This document shows, one piece after another, positions 32,984 through 41,877 of a DNA stretch of 64,000 nucleotides. This DNA comes from Nocardioides ochotonae (GTDB lineage: Bacteria; Actinomycetota; Actinomycetes; Propionibacteriales; Nocardioidaceae): contig NZ_CP061769.1 of the NCBI RefSeq assembly GCF_011420305.2, positions 2,963,001 to 3,027,000 on the forward strand, written 5' to 3'. A program made the position numbers and the translations under genes. A model generated the notes under the pieces. It saw only the letters and a list, made by a program, of their open reading frames with translations. It had not been told where the DNA came from and did not search any database. Position 1 is the first letter of the stretch. Each line of letters opens with the position of its first letter.

Positions 32984-32997
32984 ATAAGTGCACTCAT
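32984..32997. promoter_or_regulatory. Near-palindrome between divergent mftA and mftR
   Basis: ATAAGTGCACTCAT is symmetric at 12 of 14 positions around AGTGCACT. It is almost centred between the mftA ATG (41 bases away) and the mftR ATG (47 bases away). A TetR-type operator for MftR is the simplest reading. Confidence 0.5.
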
Positions 32998-33044
32998 GGT
33001 CATAATGGAAGTCATAGATTGCACCGCGCCATCAGGAGGCAGTC

Positions 33045-33614
33045 ATGGCACGACCCGAGGCCACGAGCCACGCCGCGATCGAGCAGGCGGCGTTCGCACT
33101 CTTCCGCGAGCGCGGCTTCGAGGCGACCACGCTCGACGCGATCGCAGAGGCCGTCGGCGTAGGTCGCCGCACCCTGTTCCGCTACTACCAGTCCAAGAAC
33201 GACATCCCCTGGGGACGGTTCGACCTGACCCTGGAGCGGTTCCGCGAGCTGCTCCGCACCACGCCCGACGACCTGGGGATCTACCCGGCCGTGGGGCGCG
33301 CCATCGTCGAGTTCAACCGGTTCCCCGCGGACGCCTCGCCCCCGCACGCGGAACGCATGCGACTGATCCTGCGAACCCCCGCCCTCCAGGCGCACTCCGC
33401 ACTCCGGTACGCCGAGTGGCGCCGGGTGATCGCCGAGTACGCCGCGGCAGGCCTGGGCGTCGGGGTTGATGCCCTGGCGCCGCGCCTGCTCGGCCACGTG
33501 GGCCTCGCCCTCGCACTCACGGCGTACGAGACATGGCTCGACGACCCCGCCCGAGACGTCACCGACCTGCTCCAGGAGGGCGCGTCGACGCTCATGACGC
33601 TCACGACGTCCTGA
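33045..33614 (+). CDS. mftR: Mycofactocin-system TetR-family regulator
   Basis: This 189-residue TetR repressor has an N-terminal helix-turn-helix (about residues 10-55: AAFALFRERGFEATTLDAIAEAVGVGRRTLFRYYQSKNDIPWG). The NDIPWGRFD segment after the HTH is typical of MftR, which in mycobacteria responds to acyl-CoAs. The rest is the helical ligand domain. A strong AGGAGGC precedes the ATG. It is transcribed away from mftA and probably represses both directions through the palindrome at 32984. Confidence 0.93.
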   Translation: MARPEATSHAAIEQAAFALFRERGFEATTLDAIAEAVGVGRRTLFRYYQSKNDIPWGRFDLTLERFRELLRTTPDDLGIYPAVGRAIVEFNRFPADASPPHAERMRLILRTPALQAHSALRYAEWRRVIAEYAAAGLGVGVDALAPRLLGHVGLALALTAYETWLDDPARDVTDLLQEGASTLMTLTTS

Positions 33615-33755
33615 CGCCCGCGACTGCCGCCGACCCCGTTCCGAACCCAGCTCCCCCACATGGGTGACGCCCCTTGCATTTTCCATGGCCTGTGGTCAAG
33701 ATCATACACATCAATCGAATAGATCGGTTGGCCACTCGGACAAGGGACGTCACTC

Positions 33756-34877
33756 ATGAAGATCCAAGGAGCACTCCTGTGGGAGCCGGGCACCGGCTCG
33801 GGATGGTCGGTCGAGGAGATCGAGCTCGACCCGCCCAAGCACGGCGAGGCGACCGTCAAGCTCGCCGCCTCCGGCATCTGCCACAGCGACGACCACCTGG
33901 ACACCGGCGACATCCCGCTGGACTGGGCCCCCATCCTCGGCGGCCACGAGGGCGCCGGCGTGGTGACCGAGCTCGGCGAGGGGGTCGACCACCTCGAGGT
34001 CGGCGACCACGTGGTGCTCTCGTTCCTGCCCAGCTGCGGCCGGTGCTCGATGTGCGTGAGCGGCCGCGCCAACATGTGCGACCTGGGTGCGGGCGTCCTC
34101 GCCGGCACCTCGCCCGACGGCACCCACCGGATCCACGCCCGCGGCCAGGGCGTCGGCGCGATGTCCTACCTGGGCACGTTCGCGCCGTACGTCACGGTGC
34201 CGACCAACGCCCTGGTCAAGATCGACAAGGACATCCCCCTCAAGAGCGCGTCCCTGATCGGCTGCGGCGTGCCCACCGGCTGGGGCTCCGCGGTCTACGC
34301 CGGCGAGGTGAAGCTCGGTGACACCGTCGTGGTCATCGGCACCGGCGGCGTCGGCATGAACGCCGTCCAGGGCGCCCGTCAGAAGGGGGCGAAGAACCTC
34401 GTCGCCGTCGAGCCGACCGAGCACAAGCGGGACCTCGCCAAGCAGCTCGGCGCCACCCACACCGCGGCCGGGCTGGAGGAGGCCAAGGAGGTCGTCGCGC
34501 ACCTGACCAACGGGCAGGGCGCGGACGTCGTCATCATCACCGTCGGCGTGCTCACCCCGGAGTTCCTCCAGCCCGCCAACGAGATGACCCACCGCGGCGG
34601 CACCATCGTGGTCACCTCCGCGGCGCCGGTCACCCAGCGCGACATCCAGCTGGACCTCTGCACCTTCGCGATGTCGGGCAAGCGGATCCAGGGCACGCTC
34701 TACGGCACCACCAATGCCCAGAACGACATCCCGCTGATCGCCGACCTCTACCGCCGCGGGGAGCACAAGCTCGACGAGCTGATCACCAAGGAGTACCGGC
34801 TCGAGGACATCAACCAGGCCTTCCAGGACCTGCGCGACGGCAAGAACGTCCGCGGCGTCATCGTCTACGACGACTGA
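33756..34877 (+). CDS. NDMA-dependent (mycofactocin-linked) zinc alcohol dehydrogenase
   Basis: This 373-residue zinc alcohol dehydrogenase has catalytic zinc ligands Cys42 (ICHSDDH) and His64-Glu65 (GGHEGAGVV). The structural zinc site is Cys94, Cys97, Cys100 and Cys108. The Rossmann motif is VIGTGGVGMNAVQGA. The sequence matches the TIGR03989-type group that keeps NAD bound and passes electrons to an external acceptor (mycofactocin, or NDMA in assays). Its position right after mftR supports this. It heads an operon with two NTF2-fold proteins and an aldehyde dehydrogenase. Confidence 0.9.
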   Translation: MKIQGALLWEPGTGSGWSVEEIELDPPKHGEATVKLAASGICHSDDHLDTGDIPLDWAPILGGHEGAGVVTELGEGVDHLEVGDHVVLSFLPSCGRCSMCVSGRANMCDLGAGVLAGTSPDGTHRIHARGQGVGAMSYLGTFAPYVTVPTNALVKIDKDIPLKSASLIGCGVPTGWGSAVYAGEVKLGDTVVVIGTGGVGMNAVQGARQKGAKNLVAVEPTEHKRDLAKQLGATHTAAGLEEAKEVVAHLTNGQGADVVIITVGVLTPEFLQPANEMTHRGGTIVVTSAAPVTQRDIQLDLCTFAMSGKRIQGTLYGTTNAQNDIPLIADLYRRGEHKLDELITKEYRLEDINQAFQDLRDGKNVRGVIVYDD

Positions 34878-34882
34878 GTGTC

Positions 34883-35308
34883 GTGACGACGACACAGGAC
34901 GAGCTCGACATCATCCGGGCCACCCACACCTACGCGCTCGGACTCGACACCTTCGAGCCCGAGCTTGCGCTCTCGGCCTTCGCCGAGGGCGCGGTGTGGG
35001 ACGCCACGGCGGTCGGGCTGGAGCGCTACGAGGGCCTCGAGCAGATCCGGGAGTTCTTCGAGAACGACGCCAAGGCGATCGCCCGGCAGTTCCACATCCT
35101 CACCAACCACGTCGTGGACCTCCTCGACGCCGACCACGCGCAGGGCACCAACTACGTCTTCTCCGAGGGCGAGACGGTGGCCGGGGGGACGTTCAAGGCG
35201 ATCGCCCTCAACCAGGACACCTACGTGCGCACCGAGCAGGGCTGGCGAATCGCCAGCCGGGTGATCAGCCCCCTGACCACACCGGAGATGGCGGGCTTCG
35301 CGGTATGA
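34883..35308 (+). CDS. NTF2/SnoaL-fold protein
   Basis: This small protein of 141 residues has the cone-shaped NTF2-like fold: DELDIIRATHTYALGLDTFEPELALSAFAEGAVWDATAVGLERYEG, then QIREFFENDAKAIARQFHILTNHVVDLL and a beta-rich end. GTG start, 5 bases after the alcohol dehydrogenase stop; its own stop overlaps the next ATG by 4 bases. Members act as hydratases, isomerases or dehydratases of ring compounds. It may work on the aldehyde or alcohol made by its operon partners. Confidence 0.82.
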   Translation: MTTTQDELDIIRATHTYALGLDTFEPELALSAFAEGAVWDATAVGLERYEGLEQIREFFENDAKAIARQFHILTNHVVDLLDADHAQGTNYVFSEGETVAGGTFKAIALNQDTYVRTEQGWRIASRVISPLTTPEMAGFAV

Positions 35309-35775
35309 CCGCCACCAGGCTCGGCCCCTCCGGCACCCGTGACGCCGACAAGCGGGTGATCACCGCCTACCTGGACGCCGTGGGCTCGCTGGCCGTCGAC
35401 CGGGTGGCGCCGCTCTTCCACGACGAGGGACGAGTGCTGCTCCCCTACGCGCCCCTGGGGATCCCACGCGAGGTCGCGGGTCGGGAGGCGATCGAGGACT
35501 ACTACGCCGCGCTGCCGGAGATGGTGGGCGCGCTCAACTTCTCGGGTTACGTGATCCGGGCGACCGAGGCACCCGGCGACTACGTCGCCGAGTACACCTC
35601 GGACGCCACCATGCGCGCCACAGGGGCGGCGTACCGCAACACCTACATCACCAAGGTGACCGTGACGAACGGGAAGATCATCGAGCTCACCGAGTTCTTC
35701 GATCCCGTCCGGCTGGTCGAGGCCATGGGCGGCGCGGTCGTGCCGCCCGAGACAGAGATCGAGGAAGTCCCATGA
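35305..35775 (+). CDS. NTF2/SnoaL-fold protein
   Basis: This second NTF2-fold protein of the operon has 156 residues: RVITAYLDAVGSLAVDRVAPLFHDEGRVLLPYAPLGIPREVAGREAIEDYY, then TYITKVTVTNGKIIELTEFFDPVRLVEAMGG, the typical SnoaL ending. It is not a close copy of the preceding one. ATGA overlaps on both sides place it in a tightly coupled string ending in aldehyde dehydrogenase. The ligand and activity cannot be read from the sequence. Confidence 0.85.
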   Translation: MTATRLGPSGTRDADKRVITAYLDAVGSLAVDRVAPLFHDEGRVLLPYAPLGIPREVAGREAIEDYYAALPEMVGALNFSGYVIRATEAPGDYVAEYTSDATMRATGAAYRNTYITKVTVTNGKIIELTEFFDPVRLVEAMGGAVVPPETEIEEVP

Positions 35776-37217
35776 GCACTGGCACCATCAGGAGCTTCGA
35801 CAAGCTCTTCATCGGCGGAAAGTGGGTCGAGCCCGCCACCGATCGCACGATCGACGTCATCTCCCCCATCACCGAGGAGGTCATCGCCACCGTCCCGGAG
35901 GCGAGCGAGGCCGACATCGACATGGCCGTCGCCGCTGCCCGCAGGGCGTTCGACGAGGGCCCGTGGCCGCGGATGAGCGCCGCCGAGCGGGCCGAGGTCC
36001 TGGCCCGGGTCGGCAAGGAAGTCGAGAACCGCCTGCCCGAGATGATCGAGGCGTTCACCGCCGAGATCGGTGCCCCTGCCGCGATCAGCGAGGCCTTCCA
36101 CGGCAACGCGATCAAGATGTGGGGCGACGCCTCCACGCTGCACGAGCGCTTCGAGTTCGAGGAGGAGCGCACCTGGGCGGACGGCCACGGCAAGCTCGTC
36201 CGGGAGCCGATCGGCGTGGCAGCGGTGATCATCCCGTGGAACGGCCCGGTCGCCACCGCGTCGCTGAAGATCGGTCCGGCGCTGGCGGCCGGCTGCACCG
36301 TGGTGCTCAAGCCCGCCCCGGAGGGACCGGTCAGCACGATGATCCTGGCCGAGGCGCTCGAGGCCGCCGGCCTTCCCGAGGGCGTGATCAGCCTGCTGCC
36401 CGGTGGCCGCGAGGTCGGCGAGCACCTGGTGAAGCACCGAGACGTGGACAAGATCTCGTTCACCGGCAGCACCGCTGCCGGTCGCCGGATCATGAGTCTC
36501 GCCGGCGAGCGGATCGCCCGGGTCACCCTGGAGCTGGGCGGCAAGTCGGCCGGCATCATCGCCGATGACATCCCGCTCGACCAGGTGCTGCCCACGCTGG
36601 CCTTCGCCGGCATCGGCAGCTCTGGGCAGGTCTGCGCCGCGATCACCCGGATCGTGGTGCCGCGGCACCGCCAGGACGAGGTCGTCGAGGCGCTCAAGGG
36701 GATCTTCGAGGGCGTCAAGGTCGGCGACCCGCGCGAGCCCGACACCGTGATCGGCCCGCTGGCCGCCGAGCGCCAGCGCGAGCGGGTCGAGGGCTACATC
36801 CAGCTGGGCCTCGAGGAGGGCGCCCGTCTGGTCACCGGCGGTGAGCGGCCGAAGGACCTGGAGAAGGGCTGGTACGTCCCGCCGACGATCTTCGCCGACG
36901 TCCGCAACGACATGCGGATCGCTCAGGAGGAGATCTTCGGTCCGGTGGTCTGCGTGATCCCCTTCGACACGATCGAGGAGGCGATCCAGATCGCCAACGA
37001 CTCCGACTACGGCCTCTCGGGTGCCGTCTACGCCTCGGACGTCGAGCTCGCCGAGCGGATCGCGCGGCAGGTGCGCACCGGCCAGATCTCGGTCAACACC
37101 TGGGGCATGTGCGTCGTCCAGCCGTTCGGCGGCTACAAGCAGTCCGGTCTGGGCCGCGAGGGCAACGTCGAGGGCCTCAGCGCCTTTCTCGAGACGAAGC
37201 TCATCCAGTACGCCTGA
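35772..37217 (+). CDS. Aldehyde dehydrogenase
   Basis: This 481-residue NAD(P)-dependent aldehyde dehydrogenase has GVAAVIIPWNGPVATASLKIGPALAAG and FTGSTAAGRRI at the cofactor site, the general base Glu in TLELGGKSAGI, and the catalytic Cys in GIGSSGQVCAAITR. C-terminal QEEIFGPVVCVIPFDTIEEAI and PFGGYKQSGLGREG are standard. It closes the operon led by the mycofactocin-linked alcohol dehydrogenase, so the pair would take a primary alcohol to the acid through the aldehyde. Confidence 0.95.
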   Translation: MSTGTIRSFDKLFIGGKWVEPATDRTIDVISPITEEVIATVPEASEADIDMAVAAARRAFDEGPWPRMSAAERAEVLARVGKEVENRLPEMIEAFTAEIGAPAAISEAFHGNAIKMWGDASTLHERFEFEEERTWADGHGKLVREPIGVAAVIIPWNGPVATASLKIGPALAAGCTVVLKPAPEGPVSTMILAEALEAAGLPEGVISLLPGGREVGEHLVKHRDVDKISFTGSTAAGRRIMSLAGERIARVTLELGGKSAGIIADDIPLDQVLPTLAFAGIGSSGQVCAAITRIVVPRHRQDEVVEALKGIFEGVKVGDPREPDTVIGPLAAERQRERVEGYIQLGLEEGARLVTGGERPKDLEKGWYVPPTIFADVRNDMRIAQEEIFGPVVCVIPFDTIEEAIQIANDSDYGLSGAVYASDVELAERIARQVRTGQISVNTWGMCVVQPFGGYKQSGLGREGNVEGLSAFLETKLIQYA

Positions 37218-37233
37218 GCCGACGCAGCACCAC

Positions 37234-37249
37234 ACGACCCGGGGGTCGT
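37234..37249. terminator. Small hairpin after the aldehyde dehydrogenase gene
   Basis: ACGACC pairs with GGTCGT across CGGG, 16 bases past the stop. It lies in the 202-base gap before the amidotransferase gene, in which I otherwise see no gene or clear motif. There is no T-run, so confidence is low. Confidence 0.35.
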
Positions 37250-37419
37250 CCGAGCGATCGGGCGGCCCCCGTGGCGTGTCCGCGCAGGGGCACGTCACCC
37301 CAGCGGACCGCCGTCCGGGCGGGCATGCCTTCCCGTCCCTGCGGGCACTCGTGAGACCTCGGACGAACGCCGCGACCGCGCGCGGACACCGACCCACGAC
37401 CCCCAACAAAGGAACCCCC

Positions 37420-38370
37420 ATGTGCCGTGTCCTCGCCTACGTCGGGCCTGAGGTCCCCCTGAAGAGCCTGTTGCTCACCCCCGAGAACAGCCTCATCAAC
37501 CAGACCCTCGACCCGGAGGCCCACCCGCAGCTGCAGCTGGCCGGGTGGGGCTTCGCCGCGTGGAGCGAGCACTTCTGCGAGCCCGAGACCCCCTTCGTCT
37601 ACCACCGGCCCATGGCCGCCTTCTACGACGACAACGTCCACAAGGTCGTCCCGGCCCTGCGGGCCAACACGATGCTGGCCCACGTGCGCGCAGCGGACTA
37701 CAACGCGCACGTCGTGCTGGCCGACGAGAACTGCCACCCCTTCATCTTCGACGGCACCCCGTGGGCCATCGCGCAGAACGGTGACGTCCCGAGCTGGCAG
37801 CTCCTCCAGCGCGAGCTGCTGCAGCACTGCAAGGACGAGTACCTGTCGCAGATGAGCGGCACCACCGACACCGAGTTCTTCTTCGTGCTCCTCCTCTCCC
37901 TGATGGAGAGCGACAGCGACGAGGACGTGAAGCGCGCCGTCGAGGAGGCGGTGCGGCTGATCGCGCAGGCGCGGCAGAAGCTCGACATCCCGGAGCTCAC
38001 CAAGCTGAAGATGGCCCTCGTCTCCCCGAAGCGGGTCATCGGGATCAACACCGGGACCGGCCACCACGGCGAGACCGACCCCGCGGGTGACTGGCGAGAG
38101 CTGCGGGAGGCGGAGCCGGGCACGGACGAATTCGCCCTCGGCATGCTGCTCGAGCCGATGTACATGCTGACCGGTCGCCACCTGCAGACCGAGAAGGGCG
38201 CCTACGGCTTCGAGGAGTGCGGCGACGACCAGGCGACCTCCGCCATCTTCGCCTCCGAGCCGCTGACCGAGGACACCGAGGACTGGTCCGAGCTGGTGTT
38301 CGGGCAGATCGTCTTCATCGAGAAGGACGGCGCGAGCATCACCCGGACCGTCGACGACCTCAAGATCTGA
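37420..38370 (+). CDS. Class II glutamine amidotransferase domain protein
   Basis: This 316-residue protein has an N-terminal Ntn glutaminase fold. After removal of Met the nucleophile is Cys2 (MCRVLAYVGPE). Supporting blocks are AGWGFAAWSEHF, LAHVRAADYNAHVVLADENCHPF and TPWAIAQNGDVPSWQLL, the YafJ/EgtC-like layout in which glutamine is bound and ammonia released. No synthetase partner is adjacent, so the acceptor is unknown. AAAGGAACCCCC precedes the ATG. It lies between an aldehyde dehydrogenase and a convergent CitE-like gene. Confidence 0.88.
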   Translation: MCRVLAYVGPEVPLKSLLLTPENSLINQTLDPEAHPQLQLAGWGFAAWSEHFCEPETPFVYHRPMAAFYDDNVHKVVPALRANTMLAHVRAADYNAHVVLADENCHPFIFDGTPWAIAQNGDVPSWQLLQRELLQHCKDEYLSQMSGTTDTEFFFVLLLSLMESDSDEDVKRAVEEAVRLIAQARQKLDIPELTKLKMALVSPKRVIGINTGTGHHGETDPAGDWRELREAEPGTDEFALGMLLEPMYMLTGRHLQTEKGAYGFEECGDDQATSAIFASEPLTEDTEDWSELVFGQIVFIEKDGASITRTVDDLKI

Positions 38371-38396
38371 CCCCGCGAGCAACCGCTGAGTGAACC

Positions 38397-39281
38397 TCAG
38401 CCCTCGCGCCGCACCCGCCGCGCGTGCTCGAGCCAATCCTTCGCCTTCTCCATGTGCGCGATGTCGACGTGCGTGCCGCGGAAGCGGACGGCGCCGTGGC
38501 CCTCGGCGACGGCCTTCTCGACCGTCGCCACCAGCTCCTCGTGGTGGGCGACCTCCTCGTCGGAGGGGGTGTAGACCTCGTGCACCACCGGTACGTGCGA
38601 AGGGTGGATCAGGATCTGCCCGCGGAAGCCCAGCTGAAGGCCGTAGTCGGCGAACTCCCGCAGCCCCTCGAGGTCGCCGAGGTCCTCCCACAGACCCGTG
38701 AGCGCGTGCAGCCCGTACTGCCGGCAGGCGAGCAGGATCCGGCTGCGCAGGTAGAGCGTCTCGCTGCCCTCGCGCGACTGCCGGTAGCCGACGGCCTTCG
38801 CGATGTCGGCGTGCTGGGACGTCGGGCCGATCATCGCGCCCACCCGCGGGGAGGCGCCGGCGATCTCGAAGGCGTTGGTGATCGCGTCGACCATCTCGAC
38901 CGGCACGATCATCTCCAGGCCCTCGGCGCCGTTGCGCGCCTCGAACCAGTCGATCAGCGTCTCCCACCGCACCACGTCGGTGGCGTTGCGGATCTTCGGC
39001 GTGAAGAGGCCGGTCAGCGCGGGGCAGACCACGGCCTCCAGGTCGGTGCCCGACATCCGGGTGTCCAGCGCGTTGGGCCGCACGAAGAGGCCCACGTCGG
39101 GCGACTCCTTGCGCAGGTCCTCGAGCGTCTGGCGCGCCGTCTGACGTGCCCCCTCCTTGAGGCCGGACGGGACCGAGTCCTCCAGGTCGACGACGATGCA
39201 GTCAGCCCCCGAGGCGAGCGCCTTGCGGGCCCACTCCGGCTTGTGTGCGGGGACGAACAGGATCGAGCGGTAGGGGTGCAC
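38397..39281 (-). CDS. CitE-like HpcH/HpaI-family CoA-ester lyase
   Basis: This 294-residue TIM-barrel lyase has PYRSILFVPAHKPEWARKALASGADCIVVDLEDSVP at the N terminus, the CitE signature with the metal/substrate residues (VDLEDSV). It continues with LFVRPNALDTRMSGTDLEAVV, MIVPVEMVDAI and GQILIHPSHVPVVHEVY. Members cleave citryl-, malyl- or methylmalyl-type CoA esters, or act as thioesterases on them. It is last in an operon with a crotonase and an acyl-CoA ligase, consistent with a retro-aldol cleavage of a CoA ester. Confidence 0.9.
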   Translation of the reverse strand: MHPYRSILFVPAHKPEWARKALASGADCIVVDLEDSVPSGLKEGARQTARQTLEDLRKESPDVGLFVRPNALDTRMSGTDLEAVVCPALTGLFTPKIRNATDVVRWETLIDWFEARNGAEGLEMIVPVEMVDAITNAFEIAGASPRVGAMIGPTSQHADIAKAVGYRQSREGSETLYLRSRILLACRQYGLHALTGLWEDLGDLEGLREFADYGLQLGFRGQILIHPSHVPVVHEVYTPSDEEVAHHEELVATVEKAVAEGHGAVRFRGTHVDIAHMEKAKDWLEHARRVRREG

Positions 39282-39325
39282 GTCAGCTCCTCAGGCGTGG
39301 CGGTCCGAACGGGGCTCGGCCAGGG

Positions 39326-40981
39326 TCAGCGGTTGTCGGGGGTGCGGTCGTGCGTGTCCGGCGTGACGCCGAGGTCGCGCAGCTTGGCCTTCTGCACCCG
39401 CTGCGACGGGGTCTTGGGCAGCTCCTCGACGAACCGCAGGTAGCGCGGCACCGCGAACGACGGGATCCGGCCGTCGCAGTGCTCCCACAGCTGCTCGGGC
39501 GTGACCTCGCTCTGGGTGATGACATAGGCCATCACCTCGTCCTCGCCGGCCTCGGTGGAGGCGGGCACCGCGATCACCGCGGTCTCGACCACGGCCGGGT
39601 GGGAGAGGATCGAGGTCTCGATCTCGTAGGAGGAGATGTTCTCCCCGCGGCGGCGCAGGGCGTCCTTGAACCGGTCGACGAAGTAGAACCAGCCGTCCTC
39701 GTCGCGGCGCAGCGCGTCCCCGGTGTGGTACCAGAGGTTGCGCCAGGCCTCGACCGTCTTCTCGGGCGCGTTGTAGTAGCCCATCGAGCAGATGAACGGC
39801 ACCTTCGGCCGGATCACCAGTTCGCCGATCTCGCCGACCGCGACCTCCTCGTCGGTGGCCGGGTCGACCAGCGCAACGTCGAACCACTCGTCGGCCGCGA
39901 GGCCGGCGGCGCCGGCGGGGCGCTCCTCGCCGTACGGCGAGATGATCGGCGCGGAGGTCTCGGTGAGGCCGAAGACCTCGACGAACGCTTCGATCCCGTA
40001 GCGCTCCCTCATCGGCTGGACCAGGGTGGCGGCGGTGGGCGCGGCGAAGACGACCCGGAGCGGGTTGTCGGCGTCGTCCTCGCGGCGGTCCTGCTTCCAG
40101 ATGAAGTCCATCATCACGCCGATGAAGTTGGTGACCGTCACGCGGCTCTCACGGATCTGGTCGATCCACCGGCTGGCGGAGAACCTGCTGCGGATCACGC
40201 AGCGTGCGCCGGCGACCAGGGTCGGGTAGGCCGCCATGAACTGCGCATTGCCGTGGAAGAGCGGGGTGACCGTCATCCAGGCGTCGCCGGCGGTGAGCCG
40301 GACCAGTGAGACGCACTCGTCGGCGAAGAAGTACATCTGCGCGTGCGGCATCGCGACGCCCTTGGACGGGCCGGTGGTACCGGAGGTGAAGAGCACCGAG
40401 GCAAGGTCCTGGGGCCGCACGTCGGGCAGCTCGACACTGGCGCCCTCGGGCAGCTCGGCCTCGAGCTCGTCCCAGGGGGCGGCCTCCCAACCGGCCTCGC
40501 GGAGCACCTGGATCGCCTTGTCCTGCTGGCCGGTGTCGATCACCCAGAACTTGGTGATGTCCTGGGCGGCCTCCTTGACCGCGACGAACCGCTCGGCGAA
40601 GACGTCGTCGATCACCGCCAGCCGCGCCTCGACGGTGCGCACCTGGTGGGCCAGGAAGTCGTGCTCGTACGCCGTGTTGATCGGCACCTCGACCAGCCCC
40701 GCGACCGCGCTGCCGATCCAGGTCCGGACGAACCGGGAGGAGTTCGCAGCGACCAGGACGACCCGGTCGCCCACTCCGGCGCCCTGGGTGAGGAAGTTGC
40801 GGCCGACGCGCTCGGCAGAGGCCAGCATCTCGGCGAAGGTCCAGGTGGCGTCCTCCTCCGGGACGTCGAGCCAGACGGAATCGGGGCGCTCGGCGGCGTG
40901 GTGACGCAGCACCGTGGGCAGGGCCCACTGGCTCCGGTCGGTGAAGGTCGGCTTCAGGTCGCGGTAGTGGCGGAAGGTCAC
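39326..40981 (-). CDS. Acyl-CoA ligase (AMP-binding family)
   Basis: This 551-residue ATP-dependent acid:CoA ligase has the P-loop-like LFTSGTTGPSKGVAMPHAQMY (A3), EVFGLTETSAPI (A5), WYHTGDALRRDEDGWFYFVDRFKDALRRRGENISSYEIE (A7-A8), and the A10 lysine in PSQRVQKAKL. The layout resembles crotonobetaine/carnitine-type and medium-chain ligases. A similar ligase is encoded at 42684, also next to a crotonase, suggesting parallel activation steps for related acids. It lies 44 bases before the CitE-like gene. Confidence 0.93.
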   Translation of the reverse strand: MTFRHYRDLKPTFTDRSQWALPTVLRHHAAERPDSVWLDVPEEDATWTFAEMLASAERVGRNFLTQGAGVGDRVVLVAANSSRFVRTWIGSAVAGLVEVPINTAYEHDFLAHQVRTVEARLAVIDDVFAERFVAVKEAAQDITKFWVIDTGQQDKAIQVLREAGWEAAPWDELEAELPEGASVELPDVRPQDLASVLFTSGTTGPSKGVAMPHAQMYFFADECVSLVRLTAGDAWMTVTPLFHGNAQFMAAYPTLVAGARCVIRSRFSASRWIDQIRESRVTVTNFIGVMMDFIWKQDRREDDADNPLRVVFAAPTAATLVQPMRERYGIEAFVEVFGLTETSAPIISPYGEERPAGAAGLAADEWFDVALVDPATDEEVAVGEIGELVIRPKVPFICSMGYYNAPEKTVEAWRNLWYHTGDALRRDEDGWFYFVDRFKDALRRRGENISSYEIETSILSHPAVVETAVIAVPASTEAGEDEVMAYVITQSEVTPEQLWEHCDGRIPSFAVPRYLRFVEELPKTPSQRVQKAKLRDLGVTPDTHDRTPDNR

Positions 40982-40995
40982 GGGTCCATCCCTCG

Positions 40996-41775
40996 TCAGG
41001 AGTTGTCGGCGCGACGGGCGCCGCGGAAGTCAGGCTTGCGCTTGGCGAGGAAGGCGCGGGCGCCCTCGAGCATGTCCTCGCTGCCTATCGCCTGGACCAG
41101 CGCACCGAGGTTGGCGGCCATGTTGTCCTTGGACTGGTTCCACCACTGGTTGGAGCTGGTCTTGGCGATCTCGAGGTAGCGCGGGCTGAGGGCGTCGATC
41201 TCGTCGAGCCACCGCTCGACCGCGGCGTCCAGCCCGTCGTCCGGCACGACCTCGTTGACCAGACCCCAGTCGTGGGCCTGCGTGGCGGAGTAGCGCCGAC
41301 ACATCAGCGCCATCTCCTTCGCTCGCCGCTCACCGATCTGGACGGCCATCAGGTTGGTGGCGCCCAGGACCGGGGCGGAGCCGACCTTGGGACCGGTCTG
41401 GCCGAAGGTCGAGCGCTCGGTGGCGATCGCGAAGTCGCACGCCACGACCAGCTCGTTGCCACCGCCGGCCGCGGCACCGTCGACCGCCGCGATCACCGGG
41501 CGGGGACAGGCGCGGATCGCGTCCAGCAGCCTGAGCGAGGTCGTGAAGAGGCGACGCAGCTGCGCCGGGTCCGGCTCCCCCAACTCGGTGAGAGCCCCGC
41601 CTGCGCAGAAGCTGCCCCCGGCGCCGGTGATCACCACCGCGTTCGCCTCGGCCGCGTCCTCGACCGCGGCGATCATGGCGCGCGCCATGTCCAGGTCGTA
41701 GGCGTTGCGCCTCTCCGGCGCGTTGATCGTGATCCACACGACGTCGCGGCGCTCGGCCACCTCGATGCTGCCCAC
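40996..41775 (-). CDS. Enoyl-CoA hydratase/isomerase
   Basis: This 259-residue crotonase has VVITGAGGSFCAGGALTELG and VDGAAAGGGNELVVACDFAIATERSTFGQTGPKVG for the oxyanion hole. The normal acidic residues of the hydratase motif are not in place: QTGPKVGS stands where GxPE often occurs, as in dienoyl-CoA isomerase and ring-cleaving MenB-like members. It opens the operon with the ligase and CitE-like lyase, reading from an AT-rich promoter at 41795-41825. GGAGG precedes the ATG. Confidence 0.92.
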   Translation of the reverse strand: MGSIEVAERRDVVWITINAPERRNAYDLDMARAMIAAVEDAAEANAVVITGAGGSFCAGGALTELGEPDPAQLRRLFTTSLRLLDAIRACPRPVIAAVDGAAAGGGNELVVACDFAIATERSTFGQTGPKVGSAPVLGATNLMAVQIGERRAKEMALMCRRYSATQAHDWGLVNEVVPDDGLDAAVERWLDEIDALSPRYLEIAKTSSNQWWNQSKDNMAANLGALVQAIGSEDMLEGARAFLAKRKPDFRGARRADNS

Positions 41776-41797
41776 CGGAACCTCCTTCTCACCACCT

Positions 41798-41817
41798 AAT
41801 GATGGTGTTGATGATCA
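41798..41817. promoter_or_regulatory. AT-rich promoter region of the crotonase-ligase-lyase operon
   Basis: TAATGATGG and TTGATGATCA lie 22-42 bases upstream of the minus-strand ATG at 41775, inside otherwise GC-rich DNA. The TGATCA core is palindromic. It is similar in style, though not identical, to the motifs at 21087, 51134 and 57835. Confidence 0.3.
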
Positions 41818-41877
41818 GCAATATAGCCTCGGATCCCGACCGCCCGCAACGCATAGTGCCCCACGGACGCGCGGGAG

